Source: an uncultured Marinobacterium sp. (GTDB lineage Bacteria; Pseudomonadota; Gammaproteobacteria; Pseudomonadales; Balneatricaceae). From it: a stretch of 64,000 bases of DNA. Positions within the stretch are counted from its first letter, which is position 1. Every line of letters begins with the position of its first letter. Of this stretch, positions 52,041-61,757 are shown piece by piece. The translations under genes were made by a program, and so were the position numbers. Under the pieces are notes generated by a model that made no database searches, was not told the origin of the DNA, and saw only the letters and a program-made list of their open reading frames with translations. The stretch lies in NCBI GenBank assembly GCA_947501565.1, contig CANMWJ010000002.1, positions 124,001-188,000 on the forward strand, given 5' to 3'.

Positions 52041-54569
52041 TCAGGTATTGATCCGTGGTTTAAGCACGATCAGCAGCTGCGGCAGCAGGAAAAGCGCCCC
52101 GATCAGCGCTGATAACATCGCCAGTCCGGTCAGCAGTCCAAAGTAGATGGTTGGCGTAAAGTTGGACAGCGCCAGAATCGAAAATCCCGCAATAATAATC
52201 ACCGACGTGTAAAACATCGCTCGCCCGATGCTGTTATGACAGCGGTACATGGTGGCGCGGTAATCCTGATCCTTGGGAAACTCCTCCCGGAATCGATGGA
52301 TATAGTGGATGGTGTCGTCGACACCGATCCCGACGGTGATCGCCGCAATGGTGATGGTCATCATATCCAGCGGAATCCCCACCCAACCCATAAATCCCAA
52401 TACCATCGCCGCCGCCAGCAGGTTGGGGGTAACGGCGATCAGGGCCAGATAAAGCGAGCGAAACAGCAGCGCAAACATCAGCGTGATCGCGGCGAATACC
52501 ACGCCCAGCGTGGTGATCTGTGAGCGAAACAAGCTCTGCAGCATGTTGTTGTAGAGCACCAGCATACCGGTCTGTTGCAGGTCCTGCGTTTGATAGCCCA
52601 TCTGCTCAGTCAGAAAACTCTGGATCTGGTCCAATAACACCTGACGTTCCAGGCTATGGCTGGTCTCTTTTACCCTAAGTGAGATGCGTGTTTCCTGACC
52701 GTCGGGGGAAAGGTAGGGGGCGACCAGCAGGCGATTTACGTCCTCAGGGATGTTCTTGCGCAGCAGCGCCAGCTGGAAATCGTCTATATCCTCACCGGCG
52801 ATATCCTTCAGAACGGCGTACAGCGATGCCAGGGAGAGTACCTTGCCGGTCTCGTCGATCTTGTCGACATAGTTATGGATAAACTGCAGTTCTTCCAGAC
52901 CGGAGCGGGTAAACCAGTAACTGGCTGCTGGTGCTTGTTGTTTGTCTTGTTGCGTCTCTGCATCACCAAAAGGATCCTCTTCATCTCCGAATGGATCGTC
53001 CTGCGTATCGTCGTCAAAACCGTTGTCGAAGGGATCGTCCTCCACTGCGGTCTGCACCGCTGTGTGTGGTGCTTGCAGGATGATCTCTAGGGGGATAGTG
53101 CCGCCCAGCTTCTGATCGATCACCACCATGCCGCGGTAGATCTCGGTGGTGTCGTGAAAGTAGTCGATAAAGCGGTTTTCCACTTTGAGTTGCCCGATAC
53201 CAACCGCGCTTAATATCAGCAGGGTGATACTGATAATCAAGATGCTGACACCGTGATTGTCGGTAATACGCGCACAGTGGTGGGTGAGTGGTTTATGTTC
53301 CCCTGTAGCGCCGTTTTTGCCCCGTGGCAGCAGGAACAACATCAATGGCAGCAGCGTAAACGCCATCAGCAGAGCGGTGGCGACGCCGATGGTCATCATC
53401 CAGCCAAAGTCGATTACCGGACGGATACCGCTGAATACCAGGGAGGCGAAGGCAACGATGGTGGTGATGGCGGTAAAGAAACAGGGTTTGGCCATCGCGC
53501 TCAGGGTGTGCAGTACCAGCGCACGTTGGCTCAGTTCCGGCCGGGTAACGTGAAACTCCCTGTACCGCACCACCAGATGGATGGTGATCGCGAGGGTGAT
53601 GATCAGCAGCAGGGCGGTGAAATTGGAGCTGATGACGGTCAGCTGCCACTCTGCCCACGCAAGAAAGCCTAGCATGCAGAGGGTGGTTGCCAGACAAGTG
53701 AGCAGTGGTAGCCCGATCCAGCGCAGACGCCGGAAGATCATCGCCATCATCAGGATGATAAACAGCAGGATGCCACCACCGAAGGTCACCAGATCATTGC
53801 CGATGAAGTCGATCATATCGACGGCGATCATCGGCACACCGCCGAGGAAGATATCGGCATGATCGCGGTAGTTATCGAGTATTGTGCGGACCTCAGCGAC
53901 CAGCTTTTCCTGCTTTTTGTTTGCGTTTTGTGAATAGTGGAGGAAATCCACCTCTGCCTGTTTTAGCGCGATTCTTTCAGGCCGTGTCAGACCTACCGTT
54001 TTCTGTTTGCTGCGCAGCTCATCTCGCGCGTAGAGCAGGGTATAGAACTGCTCGTCTCGGGTGAGGGTTATCTGCAATGCGGTGGTATCGGCGTTGTGGC
54101 TGGTCAGCAGATTTTTGTAGATCGGGCTGTTACGGAACTCTCCCCGCGCCAGTGCCCGGTTGGTCTGCGGATCGGTCAGATAGCCTATGTCGTGTGAGAG
54201 ATTGCGCAGTTTAACCGGCGGGCTGTAGAGCAACGGCACGTCGAGCAGGCTGGTGACTGAGGATACGCCGTTTACGGCAGCCAGTTCATCACGCAGTGCC
54301 GCGATGCGCGCGAGGACTTCATCGGAGTAGAGCTCACCGTCAGGCGCATAAGCGACCACAAGGATGCTCTCTGCCTGATAGCGTTTGGCGACCTGGCGGT
54401 ATATCTCAAGGGATTCATCGCCTTCCAGTACCAGAGAGTCGGCCGAAGCGTCCAGTGACAGCCTGGGGATCTGGCTGCTCAGAACGATTATGACGCCGAG
54501 AATAACAGACAGCGCGGCGATAGGGTGGCGGTAGAGTACGGCGAAGAAATGGAAAAAAGGCGCGTTCAT
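52041..54569 (-). CDS. RND-superfamily (MMPL) exporter with acidic DPF insert
   Basis: 842 residues with two sets of membrane helices around two large periplasmic loops. The first loop starts LDASADSLVLEGDESLEIYR, and GVDDTIHYIHRFREEF lies in the second membrane block as in lipid-type RND pumps. In the second loop (about residues 508-545) is an Asp-rich insert with repeated DDPF/EDPFG blocks. It follows the MlaC-like gene by 9 bp, so the pair resembles lipid-transport pairs such as HpnM-HpnN; no other hopanoid gene is here, so a lipid of another kind is likely. Confidence 0.87.
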   Translation of the reverse strand: MNAPFFHFFAVLYRHPIAALSVILGVIIVLSSQIPRLSLDASADSLVLEGDESLEIYRQVAKRYQAESILVVAYAPDGELYSDEVLARIAALRDELAAVNGVSSVTSLLDVPLLYSPPVKLRNLSHDIGYLTDPQTNRALARGEFRNSPIYKNLLTSHNADTTALQITLTRDEQFYTLLYARDELRSKQKTVGLTRPERIALKQAEVDFLHYSQNANKKQEKLVAEVRTILDNYRDHADIFLGGVPMIAVDMIDFIGNDLVTFGGGILLFIILMMAMIFRRLRWIGLPLLTCLATTLCMLGFLAWAEWQLTVISSNFTALLLIITLAITIHLVVRYREFHVTRPELSQRALVLHTLSAMAKPCFFTAITTIVAFASLVFSGIRPVIDFGWMMTIGVATALLMAFTLLPLMLFLLPRGKNGATGEHKPLTHHCARITDNHGVSILIISITLLILSAVGIGQLKVENRFIDYFHDTTEIYRGMVVIDQKLGGTIPLEIILQAPHTAVQTAVEDDPFDNGFDDDTQDDPFGDEEDPFGDAETQQDKQQAPAASYWFTRSGLEELQFIHNYVDKIDETGKVLSLASLYAVLKDIAGEDIDDFQLALLRKNIPEDVNRLLVAPYLSPDGQETRISLRVKETSHSLERQVLLDQIQSFLTEQMGYQTQDLQQTGMLVLYNNMLQSLFRSQITTLGVVFAAITLMFALLFRSLYLALIAVTPNLLAAAMVLGFMGWVGIPLDMMTITIAAITVGIGVDDTIHYIHRFREEFPKDQDYRATMYRCHNSIGRAMFYTSVIIIAGFSILALSNFTPTIYFGLLTGLAMLSALIGALFLLPQLLIVLKPRINT

Positions 54570-54578
54570 AGGCCGCGG

Positions 54579-55205
54579 TCAGGAGGAACTGGCCGGATTG
54601 ACGGCGGAGATCAGCGCGTCGACATCCTGCGACTTCAATACAGGCTGCAGGGCGTTGTTGAGCGTTTTGCTGACCACCACCCCGTCGACAGAGAGATCAA
54701 AGACGCGCCAGCCCTGATCGCCTTCCCGCAGGGCAAAATCGATATGGATCGGTCCTTCGCCGGTTTTAATCACCACCCGTACGATGCTGTAGGTGGCTTT
54801 CTCGCGGGTTTTACTCACCTCTATGGTCTCGCCGTCGTAGGAGGTTAATGCAAAGCGATAGGTGCGTCTGAGGGAGCTGAGGACGGCGTCGCGGGCTTCT
54901 GCAGCTTTGTTCTGGGCGACGATGTCCTGCCAGCGTGGTTTAAAGATACGCGCGCTGAGAGCGTCCTGATCGATATGGGGAATCACGTAGCGGTCGATGA
55001 TCTGGTCGATGTAGGCATCGTCCTCCAGCTGACCGTTGCTGCGTCCGTCGCGCAAGGCGCGCTCCAGGTCGCCGCTTATCCGTACCATGTAGTTTCTCGC
55101 GCTTTCGTTGTTGCCAGCGTCGGTGGCCTGTAGCTGTACCCCAAAGGAGAGGGTGACCATAAACAAACTGAACACAACAAGCGGCTTCAGGATTCTATGC
55201 ATCAT
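54579..55205 (-). CDS. MlaC/Ttg2D-like periplasmic lipid-binding protein
   Basis: 208 residues. Signal peptide (LKPLVVFSLFMVTLSFGVQLQA), then the MlaC fold: YIDQIIDRYVIPHIDQDALS, then RTYRFALTSYDGETIEV and HIDFALREGDQGWRVFDLSV-DGVVV. Such proteins ferry phospholipids or related lipids across the periplasm. It heads the two-gene operon with the RND exporter. Confidence 0.88.
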   Translation of the reverse strand: MMHRILKPLVVFSLFMVTLSFGVQLQATDAGNNESARNYMVRISGDLERALRDGRSNGQLEDDAYIDQIIDRYVIPHIDQDALSARIFKPRWQDIVAQNKAAEARDAVLSSLRRTYRFALTSYDGETIEVSKTREKATYSIVRVVIKTGEGPIHIDFALREGDQGWRVFDLSVDGVVVSKTLNNALQPVLKSQDVDALISAVNPASSS

Positions 55206-55356
55206 CTGTGGCTACCGTGTAAACAGCGGGTTAGCGGGTAACAATATTCATACTAGGCGAAGAGATTGAGATTGTCGCTTTGCGCGCTGTTCCCCGGGTT
55301 TCGTGACGTTGGGCTCTATACTGCCTGTAGAACATTCCATAGCGAGAGCCTGCCCT

Positions 55357-56040
55357 ATGTGTGGTCGTTACAATGTCACCGATGATCCAGCCCTGCGAGC
55401 ATTGCTGGACTATCTCAATGTGAAGGCTGCGGTGACTGAGCAGTACAACATCACACCCACCGAGAATGTGCCTGTCGTGCGGCAGATCGGCAGCGAACGG
55501 GAGTTACGATATATGCACTGGTGGCTGATCCCTCATTGGCTGGAAGAGCCGCAAACGACCTACGCCATGTTTAATGCCCGGGCAGAGGGGCTGGCGGAGA
55601 GTCGGGCGTTTCGCGCACCGTTCAAACGTCAGCGCTGCATCTTCCCGGTGAGCAGTTTTATCGAGTGGCGCGCTGAGGATGGCAAGCAACCCTATCTGAT
55701 CCAACCCGTTGAGGGGGCATTGGCCGTCGCGGGAATATGGGAGCGCTGGGGAGAAGAAGGAAAGCCGGAGGCGCAGATTCACTCCTGCGCGATGATCACA
55801 ACCGACGCAGTACCGGGTATTCACAAAATCCACGCGCGGATGCCGGTGATGTTACCCGCAGATGCGTTGTCGCAATGGCTGGATCCGGCAATTGATGGAC
55901 GGGATCTGTTGCCGCTGTTGTTGCCTCAACTGCCGGTTGATGTAACCGTTCAGGCGGTGGAGAGGCGGATCAATAATGGGCGTGTGAAAGAAAGGCCGGA
56001 GTTGATTGGGGAGCCTGAGTTGATAGGTCGTTGCGGCTAA
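55357..56040 (+). CDS. yedK: SRAP/YedK abasic-site protein
   Basis: 227 residues. The catalytic Cys2 (MCGRYNV) forms a lasting link to abasic sites in single-stranded DNA; the start at 55357 is set by it, as Cys must follow Met directly. Other SRAP motifs: WWLIPHW, FNARAEGLAESRAFRAPF, RCIFPVSSFIEW with the active-site Glu, and the His in GIHKIHARMPVML. It protects replication forks. It is monocistronic and followed by a REP pair. Confidence 0.92.
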   Translation: MCGRYNVTDDPALRALLDYLNVKAAVTEQYNITPTENVPVVRQIGSERELRYMHWWLIPHWLEEPQTTYAMFNARAEGLAESRAFRAPFKRQRCIFPVSSFIEWRAEDGKQPYLIQPVEGALAVAGIWERWGEEGKPEAQIHSCAMITTDAVPGIHKIHARMPVMLPADALSQWLDPAIDGRDLLPLLLPQLPVDVTVQAVERRINNGRVKERPELIGEPELIGRCG

Positions 56041-56062
56041 GAGATCTTGTTTGAGATATTTC

Positions 56063-56143
56063 GCTGGGAGTCGCTTCGCTCGTCACCAACCTACACTGAG
56101 GCAGGTTTTCGTAGGTTGGCGACGAGCGCCAGCGACTCCCAAC
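56063..56143. repeat. Inverted REP pair
   Basis: 56063-56094 (-) and 56111-56143 (+), arranged head to head (GTAG ends inward) between the SRAP and MATE genes, where it may stabilise or end both convergent messages. Confidence 0.87.
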
Positions 56144-56157
56144 ATCAACAAGCTGAA

Positions 56158-57516
56158 TCAACGCTGCAGCGTGACGCGGCTTTTCCAGATCAGGCGAGCG
56201 CCGAGCAGAACGGCGGCGATGGTGAGAGCGATCACCAGTGCAATCCAGAAGCCGTGTGGCCCCATCGCGCTGGTGATCAGATCGGTTTTGGCCAGGGTAA
56301 TGCCAAGGGGTAACCCGATCATCCAATAGGAGATAAACACGATAATCAGCGGTAGCGTGGTGTCTTTATAACCGCGCAGTGCCCCGGCGCAGGAGACCTG
56401 AATCGCATCGGAGAACTGAAAGATCGCAGCGATGGCGATCAGCTCTGCGGCGATCAGGATGATCTCAGTCTCCTGGGTATAGATTGCGGCGACCTGCTTT
56501 GAAAACAGCATCATGCACCCGGAGCTGAAGATGGAGCAGCAGAGCGTGATCATCACGCCGGTGGAGGCACTGAAGCGTGCACCTTGCGTGTTGCCCGCAC
56601 CCAGTTGTTGACCGATGCGGATGGTGAGCGCCATAGCGATACTGAGCGGCACCATAAAGACCATGCCGGTAAAGCTCAGGGTGACCTGATGGGAGGAGAC
56701 GATGGTTTCACCCAGGTCGGCCAGCAACAGGGCGATGATGGCAAACATACTGACCTCAATCAGCAACGCCATACCGATGGGCAAACCCAGCTTAAGAAAG
56801 TTTTTTAACGCGCCGAATGTAGGCAGATACGCTGTGCGCCACAGGTCGCAGGCCGAGAAGGTCTCGCTGCGTCTCAGGTAGAGAAACCCCACGGCGAAGG
56901 TGATCCACATCACCAACGCTGATGCCCAGCCGCAACCTACACCACCCATTTCCGGCAGACCGAACTTGCCGTAAATAAAGATGTAATTGAGCGGGATATT
57001 GGCAAGCAGCGCGATAATCGCGATCTTCATGATCGGCCGGGTTTTCCCGAAACCTTCAGAGAAGCTGCGAATCACCTGATAAAGCATGATCGCCGGGAAT
57101 CCCCAGGATATTGCTTCAAGATACGCGCTGGTTTTTTCCGCAAGAGCCGGTTCAACCGACATCCAATCGAGGATTGGGCGGCAGTTGTGGAGCAGCACGA
57201 TGGCTAAAGCGCCCAGTACGACGGCGACGGTCACCCCTTGCAGCATGGTATCGCGCGTACCGCGCAGCTGATCGCCACCGACCTGATGGGCCACCAGCGG
57301 CGTAACGGCCATCAGTACGCCCTGAAAGGCGAGGAAGATGGGTAACCAGAGGCTGGAACCGATCGCGACGGCGGCGAGATCCTGAGAGCCATAGCGGCCG
57401 GACATTAGGGTATCAACAAAGCCCATGCCTGTTTGCGAAACCTGAGCGACGATGATCGGCCAGCCGATGATGAGCAGTTGCCGGACTTCGTGCCAGCGGC
57501 TGTGTGTCTGCTGCAT
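56158..57516 (-). CDS. MATE-family efflux transporter
   Basis: 452 residues, 12 membrane helices in two related halves. The N-terminal half has QVSQTGMGFVDTLMSGRYGS-QDLAAVAIGSSLW, and the second half ALLIEVSMFAIIALLLADLG and QQLGAGNTQGARF, of the NorM/DinF type. It exports cationic compounds with Na+ or H+. The ATG at 57516 lies one base after the stop of the AAA ATPase gene (TGAGATG), so they are co-translated. Confidence 0.9.
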   Translation of the reverse strand: MQQTHSRWHEVRQLLIIGWPIIVAQVSQTGMGFVDTLMSGRYGSQDLAAVAIGSSLWLPIFLAFQGVLMAVTPLVAHQVGGDQLRGTRDTMLQGVTVAVVLGALAIVLLHNCRPILDWMSVEPALAEKTSAYLEAISWGFPAIMLYQVIRSFSEGFGKTRPIMKIAIIALLANIPLNYIFIYGKFGLPEMGGVGCGWASALVMWITFAVGFLYLRRSETFSACDLWRTAYLPTFGALKNFLKLGLPIGMALLIEVSMFAIIALLLADLGETIVSSHQVTLSFTGMVFMVPLSIAMALTIRIGQQLGAGNTQGARFSASTGVMITLCCSIFSSGCMMLFSKQVAAIYTQETEIILIAAELIAIAAIFQFSDAIQVSCAGALRGYKDTTLPLIIVFISYWMIGLPLGITLAKTDLITSAMGPHGFWIALVIALTIAAVLLGARLIWKSRVTLQR

Positions 57517-57517
57517 C

Positions 57518-58276
57518 TCAGACAAAGTGGTTGTAGAACTGCTTGGCGGTGCGACCGCTGCGGACGCCTTTACCCATGGCAAAACGGATCGCTTCCTGAT
57601 GCAACGTTTTGCGATCACCGTCGTAATCAGGGAAGTAGGAGTCGACGATCTCCAGATATTCCGGCTGTGAGATCGGGTAGAAGGATAACCAGAGGCCGAA
57701 ACGGTCGGAGAGGGAGATCTTCTCTTCGATCGCGTCGCCGTAGTGCACTTCCGTATTCACTACCTTAGCGGCTTCGTTGTCCTGCATGGTTTCCGGCAGC
57801 AGGTGACGACGGTTGGAGCTGGCGTAGATCAGCACGTTTTCCGGTGGCAGTTCCAAAGAGCCTTCCAGCACACTCTTCAGCGCTTTATAGCCAAACTCTC
57901 CCGCTTCAAAAGAGAGGTCGTCACAGAAGATAACAAAACGCTGGGGCAGGTCGCGAATCTCATCGACGATCTCAGGCAGATCGGCCAGATCCTCTTTTTC
58001 GATCTCGATCATGCGCAGGCCCTGTTCGGCATAATCGTTCAGCAGCGCTTTGATCACCGATGACTTGCCGGTTCCGCGAGATCCCCAGAGAAGGGCGTTG
58101 TTGGCGGGCTGCCCGCTAAGAAAACGCTCGGTGTTACGCACCAGCAGAGACTTCTGACGTTCGATACCGAGCAGCTGTTCCAGTCGGATCGGGTCCAGAT
58201 GGCGAATAGGGCGGAGATATTCCTTGCGCGCGCGCCAGACGGCGGCGAGGGTGTGATTCCAGTCGATAGTAGCCAT
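57518..58276 (-). CDS. DUF815 AAA-type ATPase
   Basis: 252 residues. Walker A WGSRGTGKSSVIKAL, Walker B RFVIFCDDLSFE, sensor region IYASSNRRHLLPE, with the YLRPIRHLDPIRLEQLLGIE opening of DUF815. A cytoplasmic AAA protein of unknown target. The ATG at 58276 is chosen because the domain begins there; the upstream frame is only shadow. It precedes the MATE gene in the same operon. Confidence 0.87.
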   Translation of the reverse strand: MATIDWNHTLAAVWRARKEYLRPIRHLDPIRLEQLLGIERQKSLLVRNTERFLSGQPANNALLWGSRGTGKSSVIKALLNDYAEQGLRMIEIEKEDLADLPEIVDEIRDLPQRFVIFCDDLSFEAGEFGYKALKSVLEGSLELPPENVLIYASSNRRHLLPETMQDNEAAKVVNTEVHYGDAIEEKISLSDRFGLWLSFYPISQPEYLEIVDSYFPDYDGDRKTLHQEAIRFAMGKGVRSGRTAKQFYNHFV

Positions 58277-58366
58277 AAAGCATCTCTCTGCAAAACTGAG
58301 CGCAAGCATAGTGCGTGATCTCAGGCGTGACAACCACGCGCTTGCTATTGCAGCGGATAAAGTGAT

Positions 58367-59125
58367 CTAGGGCGATTTATTGGCCTGTTTAGGAAGAAGG
58401 GGTTCAGTTGCCTTGCTATCGCTCGGTAGCAGATGGATCAGATTGCGGGCAGAGGCTTCAACCACTGAGGTGAAGTTGATCACCTTTTCGCTGGCGGTTT
58501 CTTCCGACAGTATCAGCTCCTCCACGCCCTCCCAGGCAATGGAGCCGGTGGTGGTATCCCAGATCTGAATAAAGATGCGGATATTGGCATGTTTGGTCTG
58601 GAACAGGCGATAACCCAGCATACTGAAGCGCCCACGGCTGCCCTGATTGAAGCTGGCGAGATTCATCTGGATTACATAGCGTGAGTTCACCGCTTCACCG
58701 ATCTTGCGCAGGGTACCGCGGTCAAAGATACCGGTCGCTTTGTAATCCTCGAACATAGTTTTGTAAGCGCCAGCGAGACCGGCGTTATTGATCGCGCCTA
58801 GCGTGTACGGCAGTGATACCTGACGGATGTCCGGGCGTTCCTCTTTCAGTACCTTAGCGACGATCAGCGCCAGGGTTTGTTTGTCCTCCTCACGGCCTGT
58901 AACCGTGGAGGGGATGATAAAGGCGATGCCGTGGCTGGACAGGTCTGAGGGCGATAGATTGATCACAATGTGCTGGGCACTTGAGTGGTTCTGGCTGACG
59001 CTACAGGCGGACAACAGTATTAGAATGAGCGGAGAGAAGAGGGTGATTAACCAGGCGCGGGCGGCTCGCGTAGACGTCGTGATCCTTGATGGCCGCTGGA
59101 ACAACGAAAGGTATGGCGTATCCAT
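58367..59125 (-). CDS. Lipoprotein, CsgG-like fold possible
   Basis: 252 residues. Unusually long N-region before the lipobox LLSAC (Cys41), so the true start may lie further in. The mature part (GIAFIIPSTVTGREEDKQTL, GTLRKIGEAVNSRYVIQMN, FIQIWDTTTGSIAWEGVEEL) has the look of small CsgG/LpoB-like periplasmic lipoproteins, by pattern only. It is divergent from the large hydrolase gene. Confidence 0.72.
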   Translation of the reverse strand: MDTPYLSLFQRPSRITTSTRAARAWLITLFSPLILILLSACSVSQNHSSAQHIVINLSPSDLSSHGIAFIIPSTVTGREEDKQTLALIVAKVLKEERPDIRQVSLPYTLGAINNAGLAGAYKTMFEDYKATGIFDRGTLRKIGEAVNSRYVIQMNLASFNQGSRGRFSMLGYRLFQTKHANIRIFIQIWDTTTGSIAWEGVEELILSEETASEKVINFTSVVEASARNLIHLLPSDSKATEPLLPKQANKSP

Positions 59126-59299
59126 CAGCTTTCTCCGGTATCAGTGTGGGACTGCAGCGTCCTTTTCCAAAGCAGGAACTATCAAAAAGTTTAGAAGGTT
59201 TTCAGGGATTTGGGAAAGGAGCGGGCCTTGCTCGCAGGTGTCTGACAGCAGGGGCTATGCTTAAAGCGACTACCAGCTACAGAGGGGTAGGCGTGTCAC

Positions 59300-61612
59300 A
59301 TGTCTTTTTCAGTTAGCTCTAGCCGCCGGATTAAACGTTTACTGATTGGTTTGATCCTGTTTCTTGTCGTTATATTTTCGTTATTACTGGGTGCGGGTTA
59401 CCTCTATCTCAGCTGGACATTTGAGAAGGCGGAACAGCGTTCGGTAACACCGGTATTAGCAATACCACCGGATCCTGATCGCGTCCCCAACCGGCCTGCA
59501 TACGACGGGCCTCACCCGCGTGTACTGGCGCGTCCTCCCGATCCCTATCCTTACCCGATTCCGATCGGTAAGGTCGGGCCACATGTCCCGGTTTACGCCG
59601 GGCCCTTACAGTACCCGTTCTACTGCCGCACTGAAGACTCCGGTCTGGGGCAGCCGCTGGTGGATAATCAGCAGGGTATTGGTGTACCGGTCTATGAGGA
59701 AGGAAGTGACGGCAAACGGACAACGAGGGTGCTGGGGTACAGCAAAGACTGCCTGATCCCCACGCAGGTTCAGTACCTCTACAACCGCGAGGGTGGAGAG
59801 CGTTTTTTTCCGCTGGAAGAAGCTGCGGATGATATCGCCAAAATTGAGATCGACGGCCAGGTGATCGACTTTATCGTGCGGGTTGAGACCGGATCGATCA
59901 ACCGATTTCCATACGTGATCGCTGCGCTACGTGGCCCTGAGGGTAGCGTGGAACAACCAGACGGTCAGTACTGGAACGGCAGGTTGATCTATCAGTTTCG
60001 TGGTGGCGTTGGGATCGGAAAAGTTCAGGGGCGGATTTCAACCGCTGGTTTGCTGAAACGCCGTATTAAGCAGCTACGCTTGGGTTATGCCATCGCTTAC
60101 TCGAGTGCGAACCAGACCTCCAATCACTACAACATCCTGCTGGCGGAAGAGACCGTCGCCCGGGTTAAACGCCAGTTTCGTGCCCGTTACGGCCAAGAGG
60201 TTTATACCGTTGGAATCGGTGGTTCGGGTGGCGCCCTGCAGCAGTATCTGATCGCCCAGAACAATCCAGGCATCCTCGATGCGGCGATTCCGTTGTACTC
60301 CTACCCCGACATGATTACTCAGATCCAGTATGCATTTGATTGCGAGCTGCTGGAGTATTACTTCGACGTGATCGCGTCGGATAATCCCCGTTGGCGTGAC
60401 TGGCACGCGCGCAGCCTGATTGAGGGCACCAGCGCCAGTACGGAACAGATCAGCCCGCGGGCGGTACTCTACGACCTGGCGATGCTGCTGCGTGCCCGTA
60501 AGCCGCACCTGTTTTCCGGTAGCAACGAGTGTGTCAGCGCATGGCGTGGTTTGACGCAGTTGGTGAACAACCCTCGTTATCTTTTCCATGCAGTACGTTA
60601 TGCACGTTCAGTGCTGGATAGTGCGCACTGGAGCTACTGGGATGATATGAAACACCTGCTGGGGACCGATGCTCGGGGCTACGCGCAGCAGACTTGGGAT
60701 AATGTCGGGGTGCAGTACGGCCTGGCGGCGTTGCGCAATGGTGATATCAGCATTAAGGAGTTTCTGCACCTCAACGCCAATGTTGGCAGTTGGAAAAGAC
60801 CTGATCAGATGCGCCCCGAGCGTTACTGGAAGTTGGGTGGGATCGGCGCTAAGGATACGCTGGAAAGCCTGTTCAGTTTCTCTCCCTGGGGGCATCACAA
60901 CATGGAGTTGAGCCCGGACGAGGGTAAAACTCCGGCCCGCCGTCAGGAGGGGGATGCAGACGCTATGACCGCAGCTTATCGCGCCGGATTGGTGTTCTTA
61001 GGTGTGGCGGACATCCCGATCATCGATCTGCGCCACTATCTCGACGATAAGCTGGATATGCACCACAGCTTCTCGTCGCTATCTGCTCGCGCCCGCTTGG
61101 AGGCGGGGCAGGGGCATTACGGCAATCAGCTGATCTGGGTGAGCCGCAGGCCTCACGACCCGGTGCCGGATGCATTTGCAGCCATCGATTATTGGATGGA
61201 AAACGTTAAGGAGGCGCCCGAAAAAAGTGTGGCGCAGAACCGCCCGCAGGAACTGCAGGACCGTTGTTACGATGCCCGGGGAGAGGTTATCGCGGAAGGT
61301 GATAGCGTCTGGGATGGACGCTGGAATCAGCGGGAAACAGGGCTTTGTGCACAACGTTATCCGCCATTTATGGAATCACGTATGGTGGCGGGAGCGCCGT
61401 TCTCAGGTGAAGTTCTGAAGTGCCGTTTGCAGAGCGTCGAGCAGGCAATCAAGAGTGGAGTGTACGGAGCGCAACTGATGTGGCCCTATCTGGCGGAGCT
61501 TAATCGCATCTTCCCGAGCGGCGTGTGCGATTACCGTTTGGGGGATGCGGCGCGTCCTGAAGGTCTGCTGATCCCGCCTGGAAATCCCAGAGTGCTGGAT
61601 CTGCAACGTTGA
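59300..61612 (+). CDS. DUF6351-like exported alpha/beta hydrolase
   Basis: 770 residues with an N-terminal membrane anchor or signal (residues 11-40). The nucleophile is Ser309 in TVGIGGSGGALQQYLIAQ, with acid and His further on (DIPIIDLRHYLDDKLDMHHS). It resembles the large tannase-like DUF6351 proteins. Its substrate is unknown; such enzymes include esterases and PHA or oligomer hydrolases. phaC lies convergent on the other side of a shared terminator, which could hint at a storage-polymer link, but that is only position. Confidence 0.78.
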   Translation: MSFSVSSSRRIKRLLIGLILFLVVIFSLLLGAGYLYLSWTFEKAEQRSVTPVLAIPPDPDRVPNRPAYDGPHPRVLARPPDPYPYPIPIGKVGPHVPVYAGPLQYPFYCRTEDSGLGQPLVDNQQGIGVPVYEEGSDGKRTTRVLGYSKDCLIPTQVQYLYNREGGERFFPLEEAADDIAKIEIDGQVIDFIVRVETGSINRFPYVIAALRGPEGSVEQPDGQYWNGRLIYQFRGGVGIGKVQGRISTAGLLKRRIKQLRLGYAIAYSSANQTSNHYNILLAEETVARVKRQFRARYGQEVYTVGIGGSGGALQQYLIAQNNPGILDAAIPLYSYPDMITQIQYAFDCELLEYYFDVIASDNPRWRDWHARSLIEGTSASTEQISPRAVLYDLAMLLRARKPHLFSGSNECVSAWRGLTQLVNNPRYLFHAVRYARSVLDSAHWSYWDDMKHLLGTDARGYAQQTWDNVGVQYGLAALRNGDISIKEFLHLNANVGSWKRPDQMRPERYWKLGGIGAKDTLESLFSFSPWGHHNMELSPDEGKTPARRQEGDADAMTAAYRAGLVFLGVADIPIIDLRHYLDDKLDMHHSFSSLSARARLEAGQGHYGNQLIWVSRRPHDPVPDAFAAIDYWMENVKEAPEKSVAQNRPQELQDRCYDARGEVIAEGDSVWDGRWNQRETGLCAQRYPPFMESRMVAGAPFSGEVLKCRLQSVEQAIKSGVYGAQLMWPYLAELNRIFPSGVCDYRLGDAARPEGLLIPPGNPRVLDLQR

Positions 61613-61641
61613 ACAGGAGGTATTTCTGATTCCGGATCATT

Positions 61642-61672
61642 GTCGGGCAGCGCTGCGAGATGGCCGACCTAA
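61642..61672 (-). repeat. Degenerate REP element
   Basis: GTCGGGCAGCGC-TGCGAGATGGCCGACCTAA; the GTAG head has decayed (CTAA on the plus strand end). Between the hydrolase gene and the terminator. Confidence 0.55.
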
Positions 61673-61710
61673 GCTGGGTGTATGTTCCCGTAAATAAAAA
61701 CAATGAACCA

Positions 61711-61741
61711 AAAAAAACCGGAGCCTGAGCTCCGGTTTTTT
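61711..61741. terminator. Bidirectional terminator
   Basis: A7, then ACCGGAGC-CTGA-GCTCCGGT and T6: serves both the hydrolase gene and phaC. Confidence 0.95.
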
Positions 61742-61757
61742 AAGTACTTTAGATCAA

